Of a DNA stretch of 64,000 nt, positions 7,006 through 15,379 are shown piece by piece. The notes below the pieces were generated by a model that saw only the letters and a list, made by a program, of their open reading frames with translations, was not told where the DNA came from and ran no database searches. Origin of the DNA: VRUE01 sp963814915 (GTDB lineage Bacteria; Actinomycetota; Thermoleophilia; Solirubrobacterales; 70-9); assembly GCA_963814915.1 (NCBI GenBank), contig CAWFEI010000005.1, forward strand, positions 765,210 through 829,209. The letters run 5' to 3'. The position numbers were made by a program, and so were the translations under genes. Positions within the stretch are counted from its first letter, which is position 1. Each line of letters begins with the position of its first letter.

Positions 7006-9975
7006 ATGCCGCTGAAGCTGATCCAAGGACCTCCCAACTCCGGTCGCGCCGACCGGGTGCAGGCCCTCTTCCGGGAGGCGCTCGACCGCGACCCGGTGCT
7101 GGTCGTGCCGACGCGCGACGATGTCTACCGCTTCGAGCGCCTGCTCTGCGCCGGTGGGACGACGCTGGGCGGCTCGCTGCTCACCTTCGCGGACCTCTTC
7201 CGCGAGGTCGCCGGCACCGTCGGCCCACCGCCCGGCGAGGAGCTGACCCCCGCGCAGCGCCTGGCCGCCGTCTCGGTCGCGATCCGCGCGTCGCGGGACG
7301 GCCTGGGCCCGCTGCGGCGCTCCGCCGCCCGACCCGGCTTCGCGATCCCCTTCGAGCGGCTGCTCGACGAGCTGCAGAGCGCCGGGCTCGAGCCGGGCGC
7401 TCTGGGCTCGGGCGCCCAGACGCTCGAATCCTCGGCCTACTTCGGCGACCTGGCGACGCTGTTCGCCGCTTACGCCGAGGTGCGCGACGGCATCGGCCTG
7501 CCCGACGCGCACGGAATCGCGACGACGGCGATCGCGGCGCTGCGCGCCGACCCCGGCGCCTGGAGAGCCCGGCCGGTATTCCTCTACGAGCCGGGCGAGC
7601 TGACCGCGAACCAGCGCCACCTGATCGACGCGCTCGCCGACGCCGCCGAGGTGACGATCGTGCTGCCCCACGAAGAGGGCGGCGCCGCCCTCGCCGCCCG
7701 CTCGGCGCTTTCCCGGGAGCTGGCCGCGACGGCCGAGTCGATCGAGGCCCTCGCCGTCCCGCCCGGTCCGCGGCCGTTCGGCATCGAGCCGCTGCTCGCC
7801 CACCTGCAGCGCGAGCTCGGCCGATCCGAGCCGGCTCGGATCGAGCCCGGCGAGGGGCTGACGGTGCTGCGATCGGCCGGAGCGCGGAGCGAGGCCGAAG
7901 CGATCGGCGCCCAGATCGCGCGGCTGGTCGGGGACGGCGCCGCGCCCGACGGCATCGCGATCGCCGTCCGCGACCCGGCCCGGCGCGGGCCGGCGATCGC
8001 CTCGGTGCTCGAGGCCTACGGCATCGGCGTCGCCCTGGAGGCGGAGATCCCGGTCGCGACGACCTCGGTCGGCGGGACCCTCATCGCCCTGCTCGAGACC
8101 GAGCTGGGTGACGGTCGGGCGGCCGACCTGCTGCGCTTCCTGCGCGGCCCCTCCGGGATCGCCCCAGGGACGGTCGACTGGTTCGAGCGCGCCGTGCGCC
8201 GGCGGCGACTGCAGAGCGCCGGCGCGGCGCTGGAGCTGTGGGCGGAGACCCACGAGCGGCTGCCGGGCGACGTCGAGCGGCTGCGGAGGGCGATCGCCGA
8301 AGGGCCCGCGGCGGCGGCGGCCGCGATCGCCGGGCTCGCCGCGACGATGGCCTCGCGCCCGCTGCGGAGTGAGGAGGACGGGCCGGAGCCGCGGCGCGGC
8401 GACGGCCTGGAGCTGCGCGCCGCGGCGGCGATCTCCACCGCGCTCGGCGACCTCGCCGAGCTGCCCCGGCTGGCGCCGCCGCCCGAGGACCTGGCGGCAA
8501 GCCTGCGCGAGCTGCGCTTCCCGGCCTGGAGCGGCCCGGTCGAGGGACGGGTGCGGATCGCCAGCCCCTACCGGCTGCGCGCCTCGCGCTTCGCGCGGGT
8601 CTTCGTCGCATCGCTGCAAGACGGCGAGTTCCCGCGCCGCGACCGCGGCGAGGACCCATTCCTCTCCGAGGCCCAGCGCCTGGCGCTCGGGCTGGAGCCG
8701 CGGCGCGACCCGGACGAGGAGGAGCGCTACCTCTTCCACGCCTGCCTGGCGCTGCCGAGCGAGCAGCTCTTCCTCTCCTACCGCGACAGCGACGAGAACG
8801 GGGTCGCCGAGCCGCGCTCGCCCTTCCTCGACGACGTGCGGCGCCTGCTCGACCCGCCACCGCCCGCCGAGGGACCCGATCCGGTCGAGGCCGGGCTGAC
8901 GATCGGACGCGACCTGGCCCATGTCGAGCTGGCGCCGGGCCGGATTCCCGGCGATGAGGAGATGCAGCGGGCGCGGCGGGCGGAGGCGGCGGCCCGCGCC
9001 CCGGGACCGCTTACCAACCCGGCCGTGCTCGACGCGCTCGCCGCCGTCGCGGCCTACGGCGGCACGACGCTCGAGGGCTTCGATGTCTGCTCATACCGCT
9101 GGTTCGTCTCGCACGAGCTCGACCCGCAGCCGCTCGACCCCGTCCCCGACCCGCTCGTCCAGGGCGGCCTGATGCACGAGGTGCTGGAGCGCCTGTACGG
9201 GGAGCGGCCCGGCGGCGACCCGCTCCCCCGGCCCGGCTCGCTCGCCGCCTGGACCGCCCGCGCGAACGAGCTGACGGCGCAGGTCGCGGCCGAGCGCGAG
9301 CTCGGCGGCCACCCGGCCGAGCGGGCGATGGCCCGCCGGGTCGAGGGCCTGCTCGTGCGCTTCCTCGCCGACGAGGCGGGGCGCGAGACGGGCGGCTTCG
9401 AGCCCTGGCTGCTGGAGGCGCGCTTCGGCGGCGGCGACGAGGCCGAGAAGCCGGCGCTGGAGATCGACGGCTGGGGCCTGCACGGGGCGATCGACCGGGT
9501 CGACCGCGACGCCTCCGGCCGTGCCCTCGTCCTCGACTACAAGCTCTCCCGCGCGGTCACCCCGCTCGCCAAGTTCGAGGAGCAGGAGAAACTGCAGCTG
9601 CAGCTCTACCTGATCGCAGTCGCAGAGCATTGGGGCGTCGACGCGGCGGGCGGCCTCTACCACCCGCTGCGCGGCACCTCGGAACGGCGCCCCCGCGGGG
9701 CGGTCCGCGACGACGTCGCCGAGCGGCTCGCCTCCTACCGGCTGGTCAACGGAGACGTCGCGGGCCCGGAGGACTTCGAGCAGATGCTCGCCGATGCGCG
9801 CCGGCGCGCCGGGGAGATCGTCGACCGCATGCGTCGCGGCGAGATCCGCCGCGATCCCGGGCCGAGGCGCGGCCTGCGCAACCACGACGTCTGCCCCACC
9901 TTCTGCCAGTTCGCGCCGATCTGCCGGCGCGACCGCGCCCCGGCCGAGGACGACGGCGAATGGGAGGGGCGATGA
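7006..9975 (+). CDS. AddB-like helicase-nuclease subunit with C-terminal PD-(D/E)XK domain
   Basis: 989 residues, organised like AddB of the AddAB/RecBCD-type break-processing complexes. The N-terminal P-loop is degenerate: GPPNSGRA at about 8-15 has Arg in place of the Walker Lys, as expected for a helicase-like but ATPase-dead subunit. A RecB-type nuclease domain follows: HEVLERLYG, GAIDRVDRD and the catalytic LVLDYKLSR (about 842-850). Four cysteines frame it as an iron-staple: one in DVCSYRWFV near 697, and three in CPTFCQFAPIC near 965-975. The ATG at 7006 is preferred to upstream starts because MPLKLIQGPP begins the domain. It overlaps the AddA-like gene by 4 nt (ATGA), so the two are co-translated. 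Confidence 0.85.
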   Translation: MPLKLIQGPPNSGRADRVQALFREALDRDPVLVVPTRDDVYRFERLLCAGGTTLGGSLLTFADLFREVAGTVGPPPGEELTPAQRLAAVSVAIRASRDGLGPLRRSAARPGFAIPFERLLDELQSAGLEPGALGSGAQTLESSAYFGDLATLFAAYAEVRDGIGLPDAHGIATTAIAALRADPGAWRARPVFLYEPGELTANQRHLIDALADAAEVTIVLPHEEGGAALAARSALSRELAATAESIEALAVPPGPRPFGIEPLLAHLQRELGRSEPARIEPGEGLTVLRSAGARSEAEAIGAQIARLVGDGAAPDGIAIAVRDPARRGPAIASVLEAYGIGVALEAEIPVATTSVGGTLIALLETELGDGRAADLLRFLRGPSGIAPGTVDWFERAVRRRRLQSAGAALELWAETHERLPGDVERLRRAIAEGPAAAAAAIAGLAATMASRPLRSEEDGPEPRRGDGLELRAAAAISTALGDLAELPRLAPPPEDLAASLRELRFPAWSGPVEGRVRIASPYRLRASRFARVFVASLQDGEFPRRDRGEDPFLSEAQRLALGLEPRRDPDEEERYLFHACLALPSEQLFLSYRDSDENGVAEPRSPFLDDVRRLLDPPPPAEGPDPVEAGLTIGRDLAHVELAPGRIPGDEEMQRARRAEAAARAPGPLTNPAVLDALAAVAAYGGTTLEGFDVCSYRWFVSHELDPQPLDPVPDPLVQGGLMHEVLERLYGERPGGDPLPRPGSLAAWTARANELTAQVAAERELGGHPAERAMARRVEGLLVRFLADEAGRETGGFEPWLLEARFGGGDEAEKPALEIDGWGLHGAIDRVDRDASGRALVLDYKLSRAVTPLAKFEEQEKLQLQLYLIAVAEHWGVDAAGGLYHPLRGTSERRPRGAVRDDVAERLASYRLVNGDVAGPEDFEQMLADARRRAGEIVDRMRRGEIRRDPGPRRGLRNHDVCPTFCQFAPICRRDRAPAEDDGEWEGR

Positions 9976-12900
9976 GCCGGCCTGCACCGACCCCGGAGCA
10001 GGCGCGAGCGATCGAGGCGCACGGTCGCGACATCCTGGTCGAGGCCGGCGCCGGGACGGGCAAGACCGGGGTGATGGTCGACCGCTACTGCCGCCTGGTC
10101 TGCGACCTGGAGACCTCGCCCGACGCGGTCCTCGCCTTCACCTTCACCGACAAGGCCGCGACCGAGCTGCGCCAGCGGATCCGCACCACGCTGGAGCAGC
10201 GCGCGGCCGCGGGATCCGCTCGGGCACAGGCGCTGCTGGCGACGATCGGGGGCGCCTGGGTGACGACCATCCACGGCTTCTGCAACCGCCTCCTCGCCGG
10301 GCACCCGGTCGCCGCCGGAGTCGACCCGCGCTTCCGTGTCCTCGACGCCCCCGAGGCGGAGCGGGCGGCGCGCGAGGCGTTCGACGACGCCCTAGCCGAG
10401 TTCCTCGCCGGCGACGATCCGGCCCGCGAGCGCACCCTGGCCGCCTTCGAGCTGGGCGGCCTGCAGTCGATCGTCAACGCGGCCCACGCCGAGCTGGGCA
10501 GCCGCGGGATGGCGCCGCGACTGCCCGAGCCGCCCCCGGCCGACCCGGCGGCGGCCGTGCGCCGGCTCGCGGTGGCCGCGAAGCAGACGCTGGAGGAGCT
10601 GAAGCCGACCGATTCGAAACGCGAGCTGGTCGAACGGGCGCTGGCGCGCTGTGGGGCAGCCGAGCCACCCGGGCTAGACGAGCTGGACGCGCTGCGCACC
10701 GAAAGCAAGGCGAAGGCGATGGACGGCTACCGCGCCGCGGCGGAGGAGGCCCTCACCCGCACGGCGGAGGCCGGCGAGGGAGGCGAGGCGTACGCCCACA
10801 TCGCCGACCTGCTGGAGATCTTCGCTCGCCGCTACGAGGCGGCGAAGGAGCGGCGCGGCGGCCTCGACTTCGAGGACCTACAGCTGCGCGCCGTGCGCCT
10901 GCTCGAACGCGAGGAGATCGGCAACGCCTACCGGGCCCGGTTCGCGCACCTGCTGGTCGACGAGTTCCAGGACACCAACCGGCTGCAGCTGCGTCTGGTC
11001 GAAGCCCTGCGCGGGCCCCGCACCGAGCTGATGGTCGTCGGCGACGAGCTGCAATCGATCTACGGCTTCCGCCACGCCGACCTCGACGTCTTCCGTGAGC
11101 GGCGCGACGCGGTCGAGGCCGACCCGGGCGCCGAGGCGATGGAGCTGAGCGGCAACTTCCGCTCGCGGCCCGAGCTGATCGGCGCGGTCAACGCGATCGG
11201 CGCCGAGCTGATCGGCGATGCGTTCCACCCGCTGCGGGTCGGCGCACCCCCGAGTGAGCCGCGGCTCACGGACGAGGGCCCCGCGGTCGAGCTGCTGCTG
11301 ACCGGCCGCGACGGCTGGGACGAAGAGGGGATCGACCTGGCCCCGGCGACCGACGCCGGCACGCCCGCCAGGAACCTGGCCGAGGCGCGCTTCCTCGCGG
11401 CACGGCTGCGCGAGCTGGCCGACGGCGGCGTCGAGCGCGGCGAGATGGTCGTGCTGCTGCGTGCCTTCACCCACCTCGACGCCTACGAGGACTCGCTCGA
11501 ACGCGCCGGCCTGCGCCCCTACACGATCGGCGGGCGCGGCTACTGGTCCCAGCAGCAGGTCGCCGACGTCTGCGCCTTGCTGGCGACGATCGCCAACCCG
11601 CTCGACGACCAGGCCCTCTTCGGTGCGCTCGCGTCCCCCGCCTGCGCCGCGGCGCCGGACACGCTGTGGCTGCTGCGCGCGGCCGCCGGACGCCGCCGCC
11701 ACGTCTGGCCGGCGCTGGAGCGGGCGGCTGGCCTGGGCGAGGCGGAGCTGGCCGAGCCCGAGCGGCTCGACGCGATCGCGGCCGGCGAGTTGGACTTGCT
11801 GCGCGGGTTCGCGACGACGATCGCCGAGCTGCGCGGCCGGGCGGGGCGACTGACGCTGGCCGGGCTGATCGAGGACGCTCTCGCCGCGACCGGGTACGAC
11901 CTCGCGGTCTTGCTGCGCCCCACCGGCGAGGCGCGCCTCGCCAACGTGCGCAAGCTGATCCGCCTCGCCGGCGAGTTCGAAACGCGCGAGGGGCGCGACC
12001 TGCGCGGCCTGCTCGACTTCCTCTTCGCGCGCGCCGAAGCCGACGCCGACGCGGAAGCGGCGAGCGCGATCGAGGGGCACGACGGGGTGCGGATCATGAC
12101 CGTGCACAGCGCCAAGGGGCTCGAGTTCGGCGTCGTCGCGGTGCCCGGCCTGGGGCGGCGGCTACTGGCCAACCGCCTGCCGGCGCTGACCCTGGGCCAT
12201 GAGCGCGAGGAGCCGCGCGTCGGCTTGAAGCTGCGTCGCCTCGGCGCCGCCACGATCGACCTCTACGCCCACGAGAGCCTCTGCGCCGAGACGCAGGAGC
12301 GGGAAGCGGCCGAGGAGCTGCGGCTCTTCCACGTCGCCGCGACGCGGGCGCGCGAGCGCCTGGTCCTGAGCGGAGTGGCAGCGCCAAAGCCGGCGCGGGG
12401 AGCGCAGCCCGGCACACCGGTCGTCGAGCGGATCCTGACCGCGTTCGAGGTCGACCGCGAGGCTGACTCGGAGATCGAGGTCCCACCCCCGCAGGCGCGC
12501 GAGGGCCTCGACGCCGGCTTCGAGCCATCGCGGATCGCCGTTCGCGTCAGCCTTGCCTCGCCCGAGCGTGCGGCGACGTTGGCGGCGGTGCGGAACGAGC
12601 AGGTGGCGGCGAGGCCGCCCCTGACGGGCCCGCCGCCGCTGCCGGGCCGCCCGCCGGCGGTCCCGAACCGCCCGCTCTCCTACACCGCACTCGCCGCCTA
12701 CGAGGAATGCGCCTACCGCTTCTACATGGAGCGCGTCCTCGATCTCGGCGACAGCGGTAGGGACTTGAGCCGGATAGCGCCACAGAGCTCTACCGCGGTC
12801 AAGGCAAGCGGGGGTGCGAGTGGCGGCGGCAGGCCTGGACGGCGCGGCGCGGCGGAGCGGGGCGCGGCCGTGCACTCGCTGCTCGAGTGGAGCCAGGCGA

Positions 12901-13451
12901 ACGAGTGGCGCGAGCCGGAGGGCGAGGCCGATGAGGAGCTGCTGGCCCCGGTTCGCGCCTGGCTCGGCTCCGACCTCCTGCGCGAGCGGGTGCGGGCGCC
13001 CGGCGCGACCTCACGGGCCGAGGTGCCGCTGCTGCTCGGCGTCTCCGCGGCGACCCTGCGCGGCTCGATCGACCTGCTGGTCGAGCGCGACGGCGACCCA
13101 CCCCTCGTCATCGACTACAAGACCGACCGGCTCGGCGGCGCCACCCCAACCGAGCGCGCCGCCAAGTACGCGACGCAGCGGGCGATCTACGCCCTGGCCG
13201 TCGCCGAGGCCCGCGGCGCCGGCGCTGTCGAGGTCGCCTACGTGTTCCTCGAGCGTCCCGACGAGCCGGTGGTCGAGCTGCTCGACGCGGCGGCAATCGC
13301 CGCAGGGCGCGAGCGACTGGAGCAGAGCATCGGCCGCATCCGCGCCGCCGAGTTCCCGGTCGCCCCGGTCGAGCGCCGCGACTGGGACCTCTGCCGCGGC
13401 TGCCCGGCATTGGGACGCCTCTGCTCCGGCCCCGAGGGTGCCGGGGATTGA
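9972..13451 (+). CDS. AddA-like UvrD-family helicase with C-terminal nuclease domain
   Basis: 1159 residues. Superfamily 1 helicase motifs in order: TPEQARAIEAHG (Q-motif), Walker A EAGAGTGKT (about 27-35), LVDEFQDTNRLQ (motif II, about 328-339), GDELQSIYGFRHA (motif III), MTVHSAKGLEFGVVAVPG (motif V, about 710) and HVAATRARERLVLSG (motif VI). The C-terminal RecB-like nuclease has RGSIDLLVERDGD and VIDYKTDRLGG. Cysteines in YEECAYRFYMERV and CRGCPALGRLC look like a second four-Cys iron-staple. With the AddB-like partner it would unwind and resect double-strand ends for RecA loading and degrade foreign linear DNA. Its stop is one base from the convergent xseB stop. Confidence 0.9.
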   Translation: MSRPAPTPEQARAIEAHGRDILVEAGAGTGKTGVMVDRYCRLVCDLETSPDAVLAFTFTDKAATELRQRIRTTLEQRAAAGSARAQALLATIGGAWVTTIHGFCNRLLAGHPVAAGVDPRFRVLDAPEAERAAREAFDDALAEFLAGDDPARERTLAAFELGGLQSIVNAAHAELGSRGMAPRLPEPPPADPAAAVRRLAVAAKQTLEELKPTDSKRELVERALARCGAAEPPGLDELDALRTESKAKAMDGYRAAAEEALTRTAEAGEGGEAYAHIADLLEIFARRYEAAKERRGGLDFEDLQLRAVRLLEREEIGNAYRARFAHLLVDEFQDTNRLQLRLVEALRGPRTELMVVGDELQSIYGFRHADLDVFRERRDAVEADPGAEAMELSGNFRSRPELIGAVNAIGAELIGDAFHPLRVGAPPSEPRLTDEGPAVELLLTGRDGWDEEGIDLAPATDAGTPARNLAEARFLAARLRELADGGVERGEMVVLLRAFTHLDAYEDSLERAGLRPYTIGGRGYWSQQQVADVCALLATIANPLDDQALFGALASPACAAAPDTLWLLRAAAGRRRHVWPALERAAGLGEAELAEPERLDAIAAGELDLLRGFATTIAELRGRAGRLTLAGLIEDALAATGYDLAVLLRPTGEARLANVRKLIRLAGEFETREGRDLRGLLDFLFARAEADADAEAASAIEGHDGVRIMTVHSAKGLEFGVVAVPGLGRRLLANRLPALTLGHEREEPRVGLKLRRLGAATIDLYAHESLCAETQEREAAEELRLFHVAATRARERLVLSGVAAPKPARGAQPGTPVVERILTAFEVDREADSEIEVPPPQAREGLDAGFEPSRIAVRVSLASPERAATLAAVRNEQVAARPPLTGPPPLPGRPPAVPNRPLSYTALAAYEECAYRFYMERVLDLGDSGRDLSRIAPQSSTAVKASGGASGGGRPGRRGAAERGAAVHSLLEWSQANEWREPEGEADEELLAPVRAWLGSDLLRERVRAPGATSRAEVPLLLGVSAATLRGSIDLLVERDGDPPLVIDYKTDRLGGATPTERAAKYATQRAIYALAVAEARGAGAVEVAYVFLERPDEPVVELLDAAAIAAGRERLEQSIGRIRAAEFPVAPVERRDWDLCRGCPALGRLCSGPEGAGD

Positions 13452-13452
13452 C

Positions 13453-13701
13453 TCAGTCGGAGCTCCCGGCGGCAGGCGCCTCCAGTCGTGCCGCGAGCTC
13501 GTCCAGGTTGAGCTCCTCGAGGCCCTCGCTGACCGCGTCGAGCTCAGCCGAGCAGTAGGTGACCAGCTCGCGCCCCTCGCGACAGAGCTCGAGCGTTTCG
13601 CGCAGGCCCGCCTGGCCGGAGTCGAGCCGGTCGATGATCTGCTCGAGCCGCTCGACGGCGGACTCGTAGGACTCAGGTTTCTCGGACGTCGATTCGGCCA
13701 T
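13453..13701 (-). CDS. xseB: Exodeoxyribonuclease VII small subunit
   Basis: 82 residues. The subunit stabilises XseA in the enzyme that degrades single-stranded DNA to oligonucleotides. The family core is clear: SYESAVERLEQIIDRLDSGQ (about 11-30) followed by LRETLELCREGRELVTYC, two helices with the expected hydrophobic heptad. The start was set at ATG 13701 (MAESTSEK); an upstream in-frame ATG at 13725 would add eight unlikely residues. The gene overlaps the end of xseA by about 29 nt, so the two form an operon. TAGTCT lies 11 nt before the ATG. Confidence 0.9.
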   Translation of the reverse strand: MAESTSEKPESYESAVERLEQIIDRLDSGQAGLRETLELCREGRELVTYCSAELDAVSEGLEELNLDELAARLEAPAAGSSD

Positions 13702-14944
13702 CGGCAAAGCGCAGACTAATCTCATCGACGGCCCGCGCCGCGGCGGCGCTGGTCAACGGCTCACCCTCCGGCGTCTCGGCGAGGGCATAGCCGCGTTCGA
13801 GCGTGCGCTCGGGCTCGTGCGCCCGGAAGGCGACCTCGGCCCGGCGCAGCGCCTCGCGCCGGGCGTTTGCTTCCGGCCCCGCGGCGCGGCGCGCGGCCCG
13901 GGTTAGAACGACAAGGGCGAGGCGGCGCTGAAAGGAGCGTCGCTCGGCCAGGCCGCGTTCGGAGGAGGCGCGGATCTCCCGCGTCTTCTGATTGAGCGCG
14001 ACCCGCTCGCGCCGCAGCGCCCGGGCCGGGCCGCGGGCGAGCGCGACCAGGTGCCGGGTGCGGCTGCCGACCGCCCCCTCCCCCGCCCGCCTCAGGGCCG
14101 CGGCGCCGCGCTCCAGCTCTGCGCGGGCGACGTTGCAGTCCAGCGGCACGACCGCCTCAGCGGCGTGGGTGGGGGTCGAGCAGGCAACCGCCGCGACATC
14201 GTCGATCAGGGTCGAGTCGCGCTCGTGGCCGACCGCGCTGACGACCGGCACGCGCAGCATCGCCACGGTGCGGCAGAGGGTCTCGTCGCAGAAGGCCCAG
14301 AGGTCGGCGAGGCTGCCGCCGCCGCGGGTGACGACGATCGCCTCGACCGCCGGCGTCGCCGCCAGCTCCTGGATCGCCGCGCCGATCGCGGGCGCCGCAC
14401 GCCGGTCCTGCACCGGGGCGAAGGCCCAGACCACGGTCCCGGCCCAGCCGCGCCGCTTCAGCCCGGCGAGCAGGTCGCGCCGCGCCGCGCCGCCCTCGGC
14501 AGTCACCACCCCGATCGTCCGCGGCAGGCGCGGCCGCGCCAACTGCCGCTGCAGCTCGAAGAGCCCCTCGCTGCGCAACTGCTTGCGCAGCGCCTCCAGG
14601 CGCGCCAGCAGGTCCCCCTCCCCGGCAAGACGGAGATGGGTGACGCGGAAGGAGAAGGCCGGCGAAGAAGCGGCGCTGCCGACGAAGTAGTCAGGCCCGC
14701 CCGCGGCGACGAACTCCGCACCGTCCCGCAATGCTCCTGCGGGAAGTTCGAGGGCGGCCAGCTCGTTGGCCCAGATCGTGCAAGGAACGGCGCCATCCGC
14801 ATCGCGCAACTCGAAATAGGCCTGCTTCGGCGTCTGGCGAAGTCCCGTGACCTCACCGATGAGTTGCACCCGTGCGCGCTTCCGCAACTCGTCCCGAAGG
14901 GCCTTCGCGTAACGGCCGACCGCAAATGGACCTGGAAGCTCCAC
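13673..14944 (-). CDS. xseA: Exodeoxyribonuclease VII large subunit
   Basis: 423 residues. N-terminal OB-fold (VQLIGEVTGLRQTPKQAYFEL, about 26-46), then the catalytic core with IGVVTAEGGAARRDLL (about 144-159), VVTRGGGSLADLWAFCDE (about 204-221) and SAVGHERDSTLIDDVAAV (about 237-254), followed by a helical Arg/Glu-rich region for small-subunit binding and a C-terminal GYALAETPEGEPLTSAAA hairpin. Length is close to that of other actinobacterial XseA. GTG start at 14944, with TAGCCT 7 nt upstream and no ribosome binding site. Placement beside AddAB-like genes groups the exonucleases of the region. Confidence 0.95.
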   Translation of the reverse strand: MELPGPFAVGRYAKALRDELRKRARVQLIGEVTGLRQTPKQAYFELRDADGAVPCTIWANELAALELPAGALRDGAEFVAAGGPDYFVGSAASSPAFSFRVTHLRLAGEGDLLARLEALRKQLRSEGLFELQRQLARPRLPRTIGVVTAEGGAARRDLLAGLKRRGWAGTVVWAFAPVQDRRAAPAIGAAIQELAATPAVEAIVVTRGGGSLADLWAFCDETLCRTVAMLRVPVVSAVGHERDSTLIDDVAAVACSTPTHAAEAVVPLDCNVARAELERGAAALRRAGEGAVGSRTRHLVALARGPARALRRERVALNQKTREIRASSERGLAERRSFQRRLALVVLTRAARRAAGPEANARREALRRAEVAFRAHEPERTLERGYALAETPEGEPLTSAAAARAVDEISLRFADGRIDVRET

Positions 14945-14951
14945 CCAGACC

Positions 14952-14957
14952 AGGCTA
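14952..14957 (-). promoter_or_regulatory. -10-like hexamer of xseA
   Basis: TAGCCT on the minus strand, 7 nt before the GTG start; a leaderless-type arrangement that supports the GTG choice. Confidence 0.5.
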
Positions 14958-14983
14958 TCCCGGTTGCCTGACGTGCTCGCGCG

Positions 14984-15316
14984 TCAGGCGCGCCAGCGTT
15001 TGGCCCAGGACTTCAGCTCCGCGATCGCCGGTCGCAGCTCGCTGCCGGCCTCGGTCAACGAGTAGCTGACACGCACCGGCGAGCCGGACTCGACCCGGCG
15101 TTCGACCAGGCCCTCCTCCTCGAGCTCGCGCAGGCGCCGTGAGAGCAGCCGGTCGGAGAGGCCGGGCACCGCCTTGGCCAGCTCGCCGAAGCGCAGCGGG
15201 CCTGCGGTCATGGCGAAGACGATCGCCCCGGTCCAGCGTTTGCCGATCAACTCGATCGCGTCGTGGAAGTGAGGGCAGACACCGAGGGACTGCTCTTGCG
15301 CGGTTGAGGCCTCCAC
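14984..15316 (-). CDS. HxlR family winged helix-turn-helix regulator
   Basis: 110 residues spanning a full HxlR domain: Cys14 in the N-terminal LGVCPHFHDAIELIGKRW, then FGELAKAVPGLSDRLLSRRLREL (recognition helix, about 43-65) and the wing VERRVESGSPVRVSYSLTEAG. HxlR proteins often sense thiol-reactive quinones or aldehydes through such an N-terminal Cys (known for YodB/CatR; inference here). GTG start; the next gene on the same strand (xseA) is about 40 bases downstream. A TTAC-N5-GTAA palindrome lies 12 nt upstream, between this gene and the divergent protease gene, and could be its own operator. Confidence 0.9.
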   Translation of the reverse strand: MEASTAQEQSLGVCPHFHDAIELIGKRWTGAIVFAMTAGPLRFGELAKAVPGLSDRLLSRRLRELEEEGLVERRVESGSPVRVSYSLTEAGSELRPAIAELKSWAKRWRA

Positions 15317-15327
15317 CGTGAAATCAG

Positions 15328-15342
15328 CTTACTGAACGTAAG
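15328..15342. promoter_or_regulatory. Putative HxlR operator (CTTAC-N5-GTAAG)
   Basis: Perfect inverted repeat CTTAC-TGAAC-GTAAG in the 63-bp divergent gap between the HxlR gene and the MarP-like protease gene. It contains the TTAC-N5-GTAA pattern described for B. subtilis YodB/CatR-type HxlR regulators. Confidence 0.6.
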
Positions 15343-15379
15343 TGACGGGCTCGCCGGGCCGGCCTGCTTGGATTCCCCT

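Noticed and set aside
15317..15379. Riboswitch or attenuator before the MarP-like gene
   Set aside because: The 63-nt gap has one short palindrome typical of an HxlR operator and no extended structure or terminator.
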